Below are positions 52,374 to 63,999 of a stretch of DNA of 64,000 bases, in pieces; position 1 is the stretch's first letter, and every line of letters begins with the position of its first letter. The translations under genes were made by a program, and so were the position numbers. Source of the stretch: Globisporangium splendens (taxonomy: Eukaryota > Oomycota > Peronosporomycetes > Pythiales > Pythiaceae). Below the pieces are notes generated by a model that was not told where the DNA came from, made no database searches, and worked only from the letters and a program-made list of their open reading frames with translations. The stretch is taken from assembly GCA_006386115.1 (NCBI GenBank), contig VFIW01000045.1:292194-356193 (forward strand), read 5' to 3'.

Positions 52374-55019
52374 ATGGTGCACCTGACGAAGCACATCGCG
52401 TGGCTCGCTGTAGGGGTGGCTGCCGTCGTCGCAGTGGCTCCAAGCACCGCAGCGGCGGCGCCGCTAGCGAACACAGACAACAGCAGCAGCAATGCTCTAC
52501 AGGCGACGGGCTCTTCTTCGTCGGGGACGACGACGGGTTTGATTCTGCATCAGGAAGACGCTGGGTTCCCGCACATCGAGGCATCGGGAGCCACCACAAT
52601 TGTGCCGACAGTCACTGCTGGTAGCAGCACGTCGGACGCTCTGGACTCGAAAAAAGAGCTACGGAGTATGGACGATCCCAGCGATGCGTCGGTGACACCA
52701 ACCTCAAGCGCTGGTGACGATGCTCCGAAAACGAGTTCAGGCGCGGATCAAGTGCGATCGATGGACGACCCGCAAGTGGCTGTATCTGGAAGCCTTTCCG
52801 TGGACACTTCTGCAATTAATCCAACGACCAACGTGCCCAGTCCAACACCCAATCATCCTGCAACGCTTCCTCCATCGAGTCCAGCGCCTGTCGCAATAAC
52901 TCCAACTGCGGGTTCATCTGACGGCGTAGTCATCACGACGCCAACTCCAACCAGCTCCAGCCCGGTACCAACGCCAACCACAGCGGATCCTGTTCCGATC
53001 ATCCCAGGAAATCGGACGGACTCACCAACTCCAGAGCCGAGTCCAACGCCGATGCGAACACCCACACCATCGTCCTCTGAATCAACTCCAGAACCCAGTC
53101 CTTCACCAAACGAGCCATCATCGTCACCAGCCCCATCGTCGACAAAGACGGACCCACCTATCAAATGGGATAATGCGCCAACTATCCCCATTCCAACAAC
53201 TCAAGTTGATCCTATGCCAACAGGACCCGCTCCGACAACTCAAACTCCAACTCCTACGACCACACCAAAGCCAAACTTGATCTTCGACATCACGCGCGAC
53301 GATGACGTGACCAAGAAATACACTCGTGGCGACAAAGCAGATACGCCTATCGTTCAGGAAGACCGATCGGGAAGCATGGAGACGCAAGTGACGACCACAA
53401 AAGAAGAGAACATCATTGGCGGGAACACGCGAGCGAACCCTGTGAACGCAGTTTCCATGTCCAAGAGCTTCGTGGCATTTCACGATGTATTACGGTTCAC
53501 CACCTGTACGTTTGCTGGTATATCCGTTGCGCTGCTTCTGTTCCTTCACTATGTGTCGTTTGACCCAAACGTGAACTGGTCCGCGGCAGTGCTTTGGTCT
53601 CCAAACACGTGGGAGTTTGTGTTGTACATCGGCTACTTGCAGCAGATGGGGTCGCTTTCGCAATTGAACCTTGTCCGCACGCCGTACTTCCTCTGGGATT
53701 TCACCGATGCTTTTTCGTGGTCGCTGTTTCTTATCCAACGTAGCAACGGCGATAGTACTGTTACAAGCCGTCGTCTTGATTCGGTCGTTCTCACGGGTGT
53801 CGTCGCATATGGGGATCGCATCGGCATCAAGGAAACGAATTTGCTGTTTTTGTGCACGTTGGCGTTTCTGCTCGTCTTTGGTGTACTTTTCGCAGTATAC
53901 GTCACGCTCGTGTTGTTTGCCAAGCGGAAAGCCGAGGACAGTGATAAATTCGATGCGATTGACAGCTACTCGGTGATCGATCCGTCGCAAGCAAGCAACG
54001 TGTACGGACTCCGGCTGATCTCGTTGCGCTTCCTGGGTCTCTGCGTCTTGATTTGGCTATTTGCATTGTACCCGATGAGCCTCTTTGCCTCGTTTGAAAT
54101 CGCGATGGAGATCGACGCCAACAAATTCTCTGCAGGCTCACTTGTCCTCGCGATCATTGTCCTCGGTGTCGTTTGCTTTGGCGTATTAGCAGTTGCGATT
54201 CGTGAGTTGTATCACAAGAGCGAGCGTGAGCTTTTAGATGTGAAGAATCAAGCGCTTTGGGGATCACTGTACGCTGCGTACACGTATCGCCGTCGGTTGT
54301 TTTTCGTTGTCGTGGTCGCAGTGCAGCTCTCGTCGGGTTTTCTCATCGGGATCATGAACATTGTCTCCTCTGCAACTTCAATGCTCGCACTCGTGCTCAT
54401 TGTGCAAGTCGTGTATCTCGGCGCCGTGTTCTTCCAGGCGGGCTTCGTGGCCTTATCTGTCGGCCTCTTCACGTTCACGTTGTCCGTGGTCAAGATTGCA
54501 AACTTCGCACTCGCATTCGCGTTCCTCGATGTAACGAACCAGTCGAGCGACGTGCGCTCCCGCGCCGCAAACGCGTTCATCTTCCTTAACTCGATCGTGC
54601 TCATCGCGTGGTTTGTGCGCCACGTGATCATGTTCGCGCTCGCACTGCGGCTGCTCTCAAAGCGCAACACGAACAAACAAAACGGTGGTGCCGGCGCGCG
54701 CAACTTCCACCCTCGCCCGACGCGCTTCGACCGCGAGCGCGACGACTATGACGACGACGAGTTGGAGCCCGAATTGGTCGAGTTCCAGACACCCGTCGAG
54801 CGCATCGACGTCGCGGGCCACGCGCACTCGGGAGACCTCACGTCCACGTCGTCGTCGTGCGACCTCACGGCGTCGCAGGTGTCATCGGGACGCGGCTCGA
54901 ACGTGTACGTGACGATGGTGGTGTCGCCGCCCGCGGCGCGCGCCGACCGCGAGCCGTCCTACCACAGCGCCGCGGGCAGCAGCTTCTCGCCGCGAGCGAC
55001 CATCAAAGTCGCTTTGTAG
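52374..55019 (+). CDS. TRP/Flc-like multi-spanning channel with mucin-like ectodomain
   Basis: 881 residues in one exon. A signal peptide (IAWLAVGVAAVVAVAPSTAAA) leads into about 330 residues very rich in Thr/Ser/Pro (PTPTSSSPVPTPTT and similar), likely O-glycosylated and wall- or matrix-exposed. After residue 370 come about nine hydrophobic segments. The sequences TCTFAGISVALLLFLHYV, GYLQQMGSLSQLNL, FLWDFTDAFSWSLFLI and SGFLIGIMNIVSS recall the TRP-like domain of fungal Flc and Pkd2 proteins, which act in Ca signalling and wall integrity. The C-terminus is cytosolic, with acidic and Ser-rich stretches. The start ATG 52374 fits the signal peptide. The link to TRP is by pattern; an oomycete-specific membrane family is the alternative. 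Confidence 0.7.
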   Translation: MVHLTKHIAWLAVGVAAVVAVAPSTAAAAPLANTDNSSSNALQATGSSSSGTTTGLILHQEDAGFPHIEASGATTIVPTVTAGSSTSDALDSKKELRSMDDPSDASVTPTSSAGDDAPKTSSGADQVRSMDDPQVAVSGSLSVDTSAINPTTNVPSPTPNHPATLPPSSPAPVAITPTAGSSDGVVITTPTPTSSSPVPTPTTADPVPIIPGNRTDSPTPEPSPTPMRTPTPSSSESTPEPSPSPNEPSSSPAPSSTKTDPPIKWDNAPTIPIPTTQVDPMPTGPAPTTQTPTPTTTPKPNLIFDITRDDDVTKKYTRGDKADTPIVQEDRSGSMETQVTTTKEENIIGGNTRANPVNAVSMSKSFVAFHDVLRFTTCTFAGISVALLLFLHYVSFDPNVNWSAAVLWSPNTWEFVLYIGYLQQMGSLSQLNLVRTPYFLWDFTDAFSWSLFLIQRSNGDSTVTSRRLDSVVLTGVVAYGDRIGIKETNLLFLCTLAFLLVFGVLFAVYVTLVLFAKRKAEDSDKFDAIDSYSVIDPSQASNVYGLRLISLRFLGLCVLIWLFALYPMSLFASFEIAMEIDANKFSAGSLVLAIIVLGVVCFGVLAVAIRELYHKSERELLDVKNQALWGSLYAAYTYRRRLFFVVVVAVQLSSGFLIGIMNIVSSATSMLALVLIVQVVYLGAVFFQAGFVALSVGLFTFTLSVVKIANFALAFAFLDVTNQSSDVRSRAANAFIFLNSIVLIAWFVRHVIMFALALRLLSKRNTNKQNGGAGARNFHPRPTRFDRERDDYDDDELEPELVEFQTPVERIDVAGHAHSGDLTSTSSSCDLTASQVSSGRGSNVYVTMVVSPPAARADREPSYHSAAGSSFSPRATIKVAL

Positions 55020-55214
55020 TGAAATATGCCCATAGAGAGAGAGAGAGCGTGTCTTTGCTGTCTAGTGTCTGTTGTATGGAAAAGAAAGGGAAACATGCGT
55101 GAGTTGAACCGAGTGTGCCACTTCAACGTGCTGCGAGCCCTGACGTGTTCACTGTCGGTCTGTAAATGCGGGTACAGCCAGCGCAATCATGAAACAAAAA
55201 GGCCACTTGATTCC

Positions 55215-55272
55215 GCATTGCCACTTTCTATCTTTTTGATCCTGCATTGCCACTTTCTATCTTTTTGATCCC
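55215..55272 (+). repeat. Tandem duplication, 29 bp x 2
   Basis: Two copies of a 29-bp unit starting GCATTGCCACTTTCTATC, differing at the last base, lie in the TRP-like gene's 3' flank. Confidence 0.7.
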
Positions 55273-55512
55273 GCGACGTGCCACAGTCGCCCAGTAATTG
55301 TGCAAATTTGTGCTGTTTCCATCAAACCCAGTTGAATATTGTGCTGCTTATGTCTGCGTAGACACGTTGGTTTTTCAGCAGGAGTGATGGTCCTGTTTCC
55401 CGTCGTTATTCTTTCGATAGAAAAAAAAAACAAAACATCACAGTCACACTGACAGCAGGGGAAAGGAAGGACGCAAGTGCGGCGTCACATCACTAGCAGT
55501 TCGGCGCTGAAG

Positions 55513-57517
55513 ATGTCGCCCATGCGCTGGACGCCGCTGGCCGTGCAGGGTACGACACCCACCATCAAGAACCACAGCGCCACCGTCATCTCGAGCCACG
55601 AGATCCTCGTCTTCGGCGGCTACGACGGCCGGCGCAACCACAACGAGCTCTACCTCTTCGACTGCCGCACGTACACGTGGCGCGAGCTCGTGCCGTCGCG
55701 CGACGTGCGCGGGACGCCGCCTGCGGGCCGCAACGGCCACACGGCCACGCTTGCAGACGACAACAAGGTGTTCATCATCGGCGGATGGCTCGGTAGCGGC
55801 CCGCTCGCTGCCGACGATCTCCATGTGCTCGATCTTGATCGATGGCAGTGGCACCAGCCGAGCGTGAAAGGCAGCGGACCCGGTCCGTGCAACATGCACA
55901 CGGCAGATTATCTGCCACATTTGCGCAGTATCCTGCTGTTTCGAGGCGGCGATGGACGCGAGTACCTGAACGATCTGCATGCGCTCAACATCGATCTCAT
56001 GGAGTGGCGCAAAATCCACGCGACGGGCGAGATCCCCGTCCCGAGAGCGAACCACAGCTCGGCAGTTGTCGGCGAACAAGTGCTCGTGTTTGGCGGCTGG
56101 GACGGCCAAAAGCGCCTCAACGATATTCATATTTTAGACACCAATACGTTCACGTGGTCCAGGGCGGACGTGAAGGCGCCGCTGCCGCACCCGCGCGCGG
56201 GGATGACGTTCTCGTGCCATCGCGACCGCATTTTTCTCTTTGGAGGCTCTGGTCCGTCCGCGAAGTGCTACAATGACCTCCATATCTATGAGCCGAGCGA
56301 GAAAGTGTGGATCGAGACCTTGCAGTTGCCGGCCGACGATGACCGCGGCAGTGTCCACAGTGGAGGAATACAGGAAAACGAAATGGGTGGCGTGACGCTC
56401 ACGCCGCAGCAGCTCGTGGATTATGGGATGTATGGAGACGGCGATGCGAACCCGAATGACAATCCACATCAAGATCAGATCGTGATTTTTGGCAATGGAC
56501 CTGGACGACGCGCGGGCCATTCGTGCTCGGTTGTGGATCGCAAACTCTTTGTGTTTGGCGGCTCTTATGGTAGCGAGTATCTGAATGACTTCTACGTCCT
56601 CGACACGGACCCACCGCCGCGAGCTGCAATTTCGTTCGCTTCCTCTACACAAACGCTGCAGCAATCGCTCAAGTACTTTATGAACTCGGAAGAATTCTCT
56701 GACATCTCATTCGTAAGTGTGTTCTGCTGATGCGCTTGCTAATTGTCTGGTGATATGGGGATGGAGATCAGTGTCCAACCATTTTTGTTTATTGTATGGT
56801 TTGATCGTGTTTTTCCAACAGCTTGTGGAAGGTCGAGTCGTGTATGCCCACAAAGTGATTCTGTCGCTCTTAAGTGAACGCTTTCGGGGAATGTTCACGT
56901 CGGGCTTTCGAGAATCCAGTCAGAAACAAATCGCTCTTCCTGATATTCGATACGTGGTCTTCTTGAAGATGATCGAGTATTTATACACAGGCCACGCCGT
57001 GGAAGGCTCGACGTATCGAAGGTCGCCTTCGCCTTACAGTCGCAAAGACAAACTGCGAGACAATCATGGCCGGACACAGCAGCAGCAAGGGCGGTGGTCA
57101 TCTTTCCATCCAAGTGATGCAAGAGATGTTCGAGCGGCTCGTACTTGTCTAGCGTTCGTGGATGATGACGAGGATGAGTTCGATGAAGCAATAGCAGATG
57201 ACGATGAGGATGACGATGAGTTCATTGGCTCAACGGGTGACATGGACACGACACTGGATCTCTTGATTCTGGCGGATCAGTTCATGCTCGACCATTTAAA
57301 GCAGATTTGCGAACGCGCGCTCCAGTATTCGGTCACGGACGAGAGCGTCGACTACATTCTTGACGCTGCTGACCGCAGCAATGCGCTCCAGCTCAAGGCG
57401 ATTTGCATGCATTTCCTTCGAAACCAGGACGCAAGCGCGCGCTACACCACGTACCATCAGCCGCAGTCTCAAGACCAAGAGATATATTCGGATCATCGAC
57501 GTCACAGTATCGAATGA
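55513..57517 (+). CDS. Kelch-repeat BTB domain protein
   Basis: Exons 55513-56712 and 56822-57517 (109-bp intron, phase 0) encode 631 residues. The N-terminal 370 residues hold about six kelch units with the GG...Y...W pattern (ILVFGGYDGRRNHNELYLFD, VFIIGGWLG, LVFGGWDGQKRLNDIHILD, IFLFGGSGPSAKCYNDLHIY, LFVFGGSYGSEYLNDFYVLD), a beta-propeller. A BTB domain follows (SDISFLVEGRVVYAHKVIL, RFRGMFTSGFRES, LKMIEYLYTG). About 75 residues of Gln/Ser-rich and acidic sequence (DDDEDEFDEAIADDDEDDDE) then split off its last helices (LLILADQFMLDHLKQICE). Such proteins are often substrate adaptors of CUL3 ubiquitin ligases; that role is inferred. The order kelch then BTB is the plant/protist arrangement, reversed relative to animal KLHL proteins. 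ATG 55513 is the first in this frame. Confidence 0.9.
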
Positions 57518-58627
57518 GGCATGCAGCTCTGCGTAGTATCGTTTTCAAGTGTCTCTGTTTCTCTCAGTGTTGTAGAAGCGCTTTCCCATTTTACTTTAAA
57601 AGAAGGACGTTAATTAATTATTTGTTCGTGATTGACATGAGAATATTGTCTTCCATGTCATCTGCTCCATCAAGTGGCAGCTGAATTCGTGCAAAATGAC
57701 TTGTCTAGGTAGGTAACTAATACTAGCACTTACATGCTCAAGAAAGGCCAGTATGGTTGTGGTCTTACACTTCGAAGGATGACTCTGGGAACGGCACTGC
57801 ATCACCTGATGACTACACATACCTCCTTGGGTTGTGCAAAACAAAAACGCCGGATGACTTCACGTTTAATCCATCATCCATCGATCATGTGAATCGAGAA
57901 TGAGAGTGCCAGTAGTGATGGTTCGTATGCTTATTCTTTCATTCAGAGCCTCGTGTCCTTGTTGATCGAGTACAGCAGCATTCAAATACGAGAATTCGAC
58001 ACACTCGCGGTTCTTTGGCATCAACGCACTTCTCAATCAGCAACAAACGCAAATCAGGTCGCTACATAAATGGTCAATTTTCTACTGGTCTGAAACAGAT
58101 TTGGTCTACATCTCGACCACAACAACCTTTATCCCTTCATCGAGCGATTCTGTGCACAAACTCCAAGCTCCAGTTGCACCCAAAACGCTCTTGGTCGGGT
58201 TTTTTTGAGTCCGAGACTATTGATCAGACTGCGGTTAGGGGTTTTGATGAAATGACTTGATTTTTGTATGAATTTTTCGCGCCATTTTGGAGTCTTTCCC
58301 AACAATTTGGCGCAAAGAAAGGCTGGACATTTTGTGTTATATTCGGGTTATTTTACCGTAATATAAAGTGACCTCTTGCGTCACAGTTGCATTTCAGGTC
58401 TCCTCTCAGCCACCAAATTTGCTCACCGCACAATCAAAAATCGTCCAACTCATTTTCACCAGACAAACGACCGATCAAATAGTCCGGAGGAATCTGCCTA
58501 ATTTGCCCAGGGTAATTGAGATCACCACACGGACACGAGAACACAAAAGTAATACCAAAAACTTCCACTCACGCTTTTAAACTCAGTGTCAATTGCACTC
58601 AACCACGCAAAATTTCTGCGCAGATGC
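57518..58627. other. Intergenic region, no gene recognised
   Basis: AT-rich, with 3'UTR of the Kelch-BTB gene at the left. No ORF with motif or typical composition. Confidence 0.5.
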
Positions 58628-60339
58628 TTAGCCAGACACTTCGCTCCTAAGAGATGCGTCAACAATCACACGCAGCATCATTAATCGCAGCAGATGCTGG
58701 CCACGATCGCTAACGTCCGCAGGCACAGCAGACGCCATGAATGTCTGCGTATGAACGGCTTGACGTCGTTGTTGAGCCAAGTGCACATTGACTGGCAGTC
58801 GGTACACACCTTCTTGAGCCAAGCCGTGTGACTCATGGAGACCAAGTGCCGCTCCGTGAAGATCCCCCGCTTTGTCGATATGAACAGTGTGGATGTGCGA
58901 GCCCTCCAGCTGTGACTCACTGACCTCTCTGTGGTTGTCGCGAATGATGGACAGACATGTATCCAGTAACTTGGACGGCAGAATGCATCGCACGGTTGCA
59001 ACTGCGTCTCCAGCTTGAAGCAACTTGTATTTGGGGTGAACCGAGTCGCGGCAACTTGATTTCATCGATGTCATTCATGAACGCATGCACGACCTCCAAC
59101 CCTGGTTCCACATCCTTCATGTACGACGAAATGCCACCCCAGTTGTCGAGAAAGTAGAGCCAAAACACAGTGACGTTGCATTCTTCGATGTACACTTACA
59201 CATCACGCTTCTCGTATTCTTCTGGTTCACTTGCATACGTCATGCTGTTGGTGATGGTGTCCAATCTCGAGATATCGGCAGCTGAGAATTTACCGTAGCT
59301 TCCCTGACTTCGCTGCGTTCACGAAGTATGCAATGGCATGGAAGTGGCACAAGGTCTTATTGCTCGACTTGCTGTTGGGCAATGCAAGTACCAATACAAG
59401 TGCGATGACGCCAGATGATGATGCAAACGACGGCGACGTGCTGACGCGCACCAACATGATGCTGCAGTGGGAGTGCGTGCGCGCTCAACCTCATTGAGTG
59501 CGACTGGCAGGGTGGAGAGTATTACATCGAGTCGCAAGTCCAGGCGTTGGCAGCGTACCGGGACGAAAGAGGACGCGTATGCCCAGTGGTGAACGTGTCG
59601 AGTGCTGCAATAAGTAGCGGTTGGACCCGAATCAGCTGCTTCCGTCCTTCCAACACGTCTTTCTGTGTCTTCAGTGTCGGAAGGCGCATACAAGGAGGCG
59701 AGATCTCGGCGCGCAATGCCACAATCAACGAAAACTACGACCTGAAACGCTGGTCATGTTGAAAAGTGCTAGCAAAGTGTACTCGATCACGGTCAGACTG
59801 CTCTCGTGAACGATCCAGGACCTCGCCAGACTGCGCCGTCGCTGGGGACAGTGCATGCATGGGGCTCAGCTGTGCTCTTGAGACTGCAACGCCAAAACAG
59901 CATGTCCTCGTTGGTGCCACGCGGTTCCCATTGAGCTGGCGTTTGTTGAATTCATAGCACTACTCTGGTGCCAGGATTGAGTACCCCCACATACTTCGTG
60001 ACGTCACCCAGTGACAGTTGGTTTCGGTCGGATATCGTCTCTCCTCGTCGCTTCGCGACCATGTCGTGGCCGAGCACAGCTTTTCCAGCGAAAAGAAATG
60101 AGATTTGGTGCTCGGCGATGACCGGACAGTTTGCGAACCACATAGAGATCAACCATTTGCACATTGAGAAAACGCTGCAGCCTGCGTACACCGCCGGGTT
60201 GTTTTTCCTGTTTCAAGACGGCGTGACGCACGACGTCCTCGTATCAAACAACAGCAACAATTCGAACGTTGACGCGAGCGAGATGGCGAGCGAACTCTCA
60301 TTCGTGAACAACAACACAGTTTCTCAAACTGTACGATGA
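58628..60339. pseudogene. Decayed coding region(s), family not recognised
   Basis: Several stretches look like former protein but are broken by stops and shifts. On plus: RSFPDFAAFTKYAMAWKWHK (about 59300), ECDWQGGEYYIESQVQALAA (about 59490-59560), VCPVVNVSSAAISSGW, and FANHIEINHLHIEKTLQPAY (about 60130-60200) running to a stop at 60337-60339. On minus: FWLYFLDNWGGISSYMKDVE (about 59160-59100) and HTAWLKKVCTDC (about 58815). I cannot name the family. The plus-strand pieces could derive from one secreted or surface protein. Confidence 0.35.
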
Positions 60340-60534
60340 ACAAGTATGAAATCGTCCCTTGTAGCGCAGAGCTACCGCCAACTTCAACAGAAGCAATAGC
60401 ACCGGTCAGCGATTGTTCCACATCGAAGGCGGAGTTATTATACCGTGCAGTATAGTAAAAATGTTTTTTCTTCCCCAGACACCAGCAAAAATGCAAAAAT
60501 GGTCACTCTCTGTGTCTCGCTTTCGTTGTTTGAT

Positions 60535-62343
60535 TTATGAAAACCAGTCGTTCCAAGCAAAGTCGCCTCGTTGCTGCGCGGTCTGGTTCACAAACGCGCC
60601 GCGAGTCGCGCTTTGCTTGGCAGGGATCTCGACACGACAAATCGGACACGAGTTGCCGATCTTGAGCCACTCGTGCAGGCACTCCGTGTGGAAAAGATGC
60701 TGTTTTTAGTCAACGCATACACACACAAATAAGCAAACGTCAGCGCCGTACAGCAAATGTGGAAAATCAACCAGACACACGTACCTGGCAGGGCATCCGC
60801 GTCACTTTCATGCCGATCGACATGTCCACTTGGCAGATGACGCACTCGCGCGCGTCACGCCGCACCGTGATGTCGGCCACCGTCGGCGTCTCGCTCTTTC
60901 TGGTGCGAAGGAACTCGACAAAGCTGAAGGACGCAAGCAAGCAAACAAAAAAGCAACACCCCATTTGCTTTGGCAACTCCAGCAGCAAATTAACTACTTG
61001 CAAGAACAAAGCAAAGCTCACCCGTGGCCCTGTTTCGCGCTGAGCATGAACGCTGGGATCGTGATCATCGCGCTCTCCCCCTTGGAATCCGTCATCGTGT
61101 ACGGCCAGACGTCCATAGTCTGGATGATGATGACGGCCACGGCGCCAGCCGCTTGTGCGCGCAGCACCTTCTGAGCAAACGTACACACGCCTCGCTCCAT
61201 CACCGCAATCTTTCGTGCAGCGCAAGACAGCAAATGTCAAATATCAAATGTCAGAATACTGTGCGCGCGATTTTTCATTATTGCAAGTCGCACTTTTCCA
61301 CTCATGGCTGCAGCGTTGGAAAACGCACTGGCGCCATCAAAAGGCTCAGCGAGAACCACGTCTCGCTGTAAAACTGACTCGCACGGTCCGAAATTCGCAG
61401 GCACCGCGACGACCTATAGTCAGCAGAAACAAGAGGGGATCACAGCTTCAAGATCAGAAAATGTGCCTTTAATCTCGTAACAAGCGCGGAAACGCATATG
61501 CATAGGGTACTTCGCCCTTGATGTCTTGGACTCGGATGGTGACTTCGATCGTCGACGCCTGGTCGGCCACAAAGCAGCCCAAGTGTGTCACTGCCACATG
61601 CGTAATATATACAAAAAGAACAGATTACACAGTCAAGAGGCATGCAACTACACAGCCCACACATCATTGTACAAGCATATGAGCATGGCAATCAGTTTGT
61701 ACTTTACCGGCTTCGTCGGATGCCGGACGCCGATTCGGATTCTCGCCTGCGCCGTTCAGGTCGCCGCCGACAACCGAGAGCAACCGCGTCATCAGAGCAT
61801 GTAGGTCCTGCGTGGGGGTGGCGCCATCAGCAGGTACGCGAAGCGCCTACAGCAACAAATACGATAGCAATTGTCCATAGGCGATTTGAGGTAGATGCGC
61901 AGGCCACAGTTATGCTTGGTTTCCATGTCAGCAGGAGGTACGCACTTCGTCGTGCGTTGCGGGAGGTCGCGCACTTGAGTCCTGTAGCTCGCAGCCGCAG
62001 ACCAGACAGCGTTTTCCGTCTAAGTACACATAGCGCAACGCCATTCAACGACAACAGCGACATGGCGAGCACTACGTCTCTCTATATATGCAAGCAAGCA
62101 CAGGACACGTTTTCCCTGTTACCGTCGGTCGTTTGCTGCGCGACTTCGTTGCAGTCGCGACAGAAGAGAGCGCTGCGCGACGACGCCGTGCTCGACGACG
62201 CGCGCTGGTGCCAAATGCACACGCACGTGATGAACAAACAAACAGTTAGCAAGCGAATGTCGCAGCGCGTGTGGTCGAGAGGTTTGTCGTGTGCATGCGC
62301 GTACAGCGTGCGAGATGAACGCGAGGTCGTCAAAAGATGCCAT
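60535..62343 (-). CDS. PA domain and RING-H2 finger protein with N-terminal zinc motif
   Basis: Multi-exon gene from ATG 62343. Exon 1 ends at 62305. Exon 2 (FCRDCNEVAQQTTD) and exon 3 (DGKRCLVCGCELQD) form a C-x2-C...C-x2-C-x-C zinc-binding motif. Later exons give QDLHALMTRLLSVVG, then VPANFGPCE and a protease-associated domain (IAVMERGVCTFAQKV, RAQAAGAVAVIIIQ; exon 61209-61022). The RING-H2 follows: ECVICQVDMSIGMKV..MPCQ up to 60785, then HLFHTECLHEWLKIGNSCPIC (60699-60535), a complete C3H2C3 set. It ends AWNDWFS with stop 60537-60535. It is a likely E3 ubiquitin ligase, though I see no transmembrane helix between PA and RING, unlike animal GRAIL/RNF13. Around 61465-61480 the frame must shift by one base. 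Confidence 0.7.
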
Positions 62344-63584
62344 TGCTGCAGTGCTGGTGTCGTGTTTTTGCTGTTTGGAGCGATTGAGAATGGATCCGTC
62401 GTTAAAAACGAGTGAGCAAAGTTATTTACGGATGCTTAGGGTGAGGGTTGAACGCCACTATTTTTAAGGTAATGTTACTAATTGAAGTACCCGATACGAA
62501 ATGATGTGGTCAGCGCTACTTTAGGCATCGAATGCTGCTTGTGGACAAATTGAAGAAGATCACCAGAAGTGGACGTTTGCCGATAATTCCTGCAATTGTG
62601 TTCGGAAGAAAAAAAGAAAGAGAATTTTGATGTTCAACGTGGCTGCTTGAGCCGAAGCAAAGGAGGATTTGAGCAAGGGATGATTTAACTGGAAGCTTTT
62701 GGTTATCAAGGATGCTGAGTGAAACCACAAAATTTGCTTGCTTTGAACCCATTTTGCAGTGGTGCTAGAGAATTCCAAAACTCGGGATCTGAGTGTGGAC
62801 TTGTGCTGGCCGAGATGGACTCGTGTTTCGCGACAAAACCACCACACTGGAGCGTCGTTGAACACAGCGAATCTTCTCTCTATTGCTCCATTTACTTACA
62901 AAATGACCACCGAAGTGGGCTGCTTTGCAGCGCCGTCAAGCGACTCATCTCATGAGAAGCAACAGCAAGCAGCACAAACACACTTGCACTGCTTTCTTCG
63001 TGTTTGTGTCATTTTCACAACAGTTGCTGCTTGCGCAACAAGTCTGTTCAACGACCGTCACTCACGCTGCTTCGGTCACAGAAACCCTTTTCGCTTGTGA
63101 CTCGATCTGTCCAATCCGCATGCGCCACCATCTCGAGAATTAATTCAAGAAAGTTGCAGCTGCGCTCAGTGAGATGCATACAGAAATCACAATTTTGTGA
63201 AATTTCTGAAAAAGTTGCTCGCCAGTCGGTTTGACGCACCGACTTCACTTTCCGACGATTGTGGCAGTTGTTTACACACTTTTCGTCTTCGTCGCCTTGT
63301 TAACGAGAGTGTTGATGAGTCATGTGGCAACATGCAAAAGTGCACGTGCCGAAACAAAATGGCATTGTGAAAGCAAGTGCGATTAGAGTTGATGGAACGA
63401 CGCCAGTATCGCTACCGTAAAACAACGCAAGGATTCTGCGGCATGCTTGGCACAATACGCACGTGTTCGCTGAGTTCAACGATGATGCTATAGATCGCCA
63501 TCCGGCAGCGCTCCCCCAACCACGTCCATCTTCTACCATCTTTCAAACTGCGCAGCATCAAAAGAAAGCAGCAAAAGCACCCGT
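62344..63584. other. Intergenic region, no gene recognised
   Basis: AT-rich, with short frames on both strands and no motif. Confidence 0.45.
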
Positions 63585-63967
63585 TCAATGATTCGTGTGT
63601 TGATGAAATGCCGACGGCATCATAAATGCGCCGATTATTTTAGTAAATCCGACTTGTTGGTCCACTCGTTTCCCAGAACTCGCAGACGAGGCGGCCGACA
63701 GCATGGAGTTCAGCGCAGATCGCAGATTCCTTTCGTAGTGCATGGACAGACAGGCTAGCTCACCCACAACCCCCGCCATACAAATGCGTGTGGCAGTTCC
63801 ACGCATCGCTACGACGTGAGCTGGGCCAGTTGCAACCTGCACAATCATATACAACTTTGTAATATATTGATATAGTCGAGTGCAATTGCGATAGTAATGG
63901 CTTCATCTTGTACCTGTGAAATGGAATAGATCCGCGCATAAACCAGCCATTTGGTATGTCGGTGCAA

Positions 63968-63999
<32 letters not shown>
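63585..63999 (-). CDS. 3' end of an unidentified gene running off the right edge
   Basis: The last exon 63836-63585 joins in phase 0, across a 77-bp intron (63837-63913), to an exon starting at or beyond 63993. The junction reads KWLVYARIYSISQ|VATGPAHVVAMRG and continues TRICMAGVVGELACLSMHYE, ending QHTNH. Composition and clean splicing support a real gene; the family is not recognised. The upstream exon meets a CT/GA microsatellite, so its boundary is unclear. Confidence 0.5.
63968..63993. repeat. CT microsatellite
   Basis: An uninterrupted run of about 13 CT units near the window end. Confidence 0.95.

Noticed and set aside
53000..53280. Possible minisatellite in the TRP-like gene
   Set aside because: The repeats are codon-level Thr/Pro/Ser runs of a mucin-like domain rather than a DNA tandem array.
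62596..62640. Poly-A run and short frames as a possible retroposed gene
   Set aside because: No target duplication or recognisable source gene.
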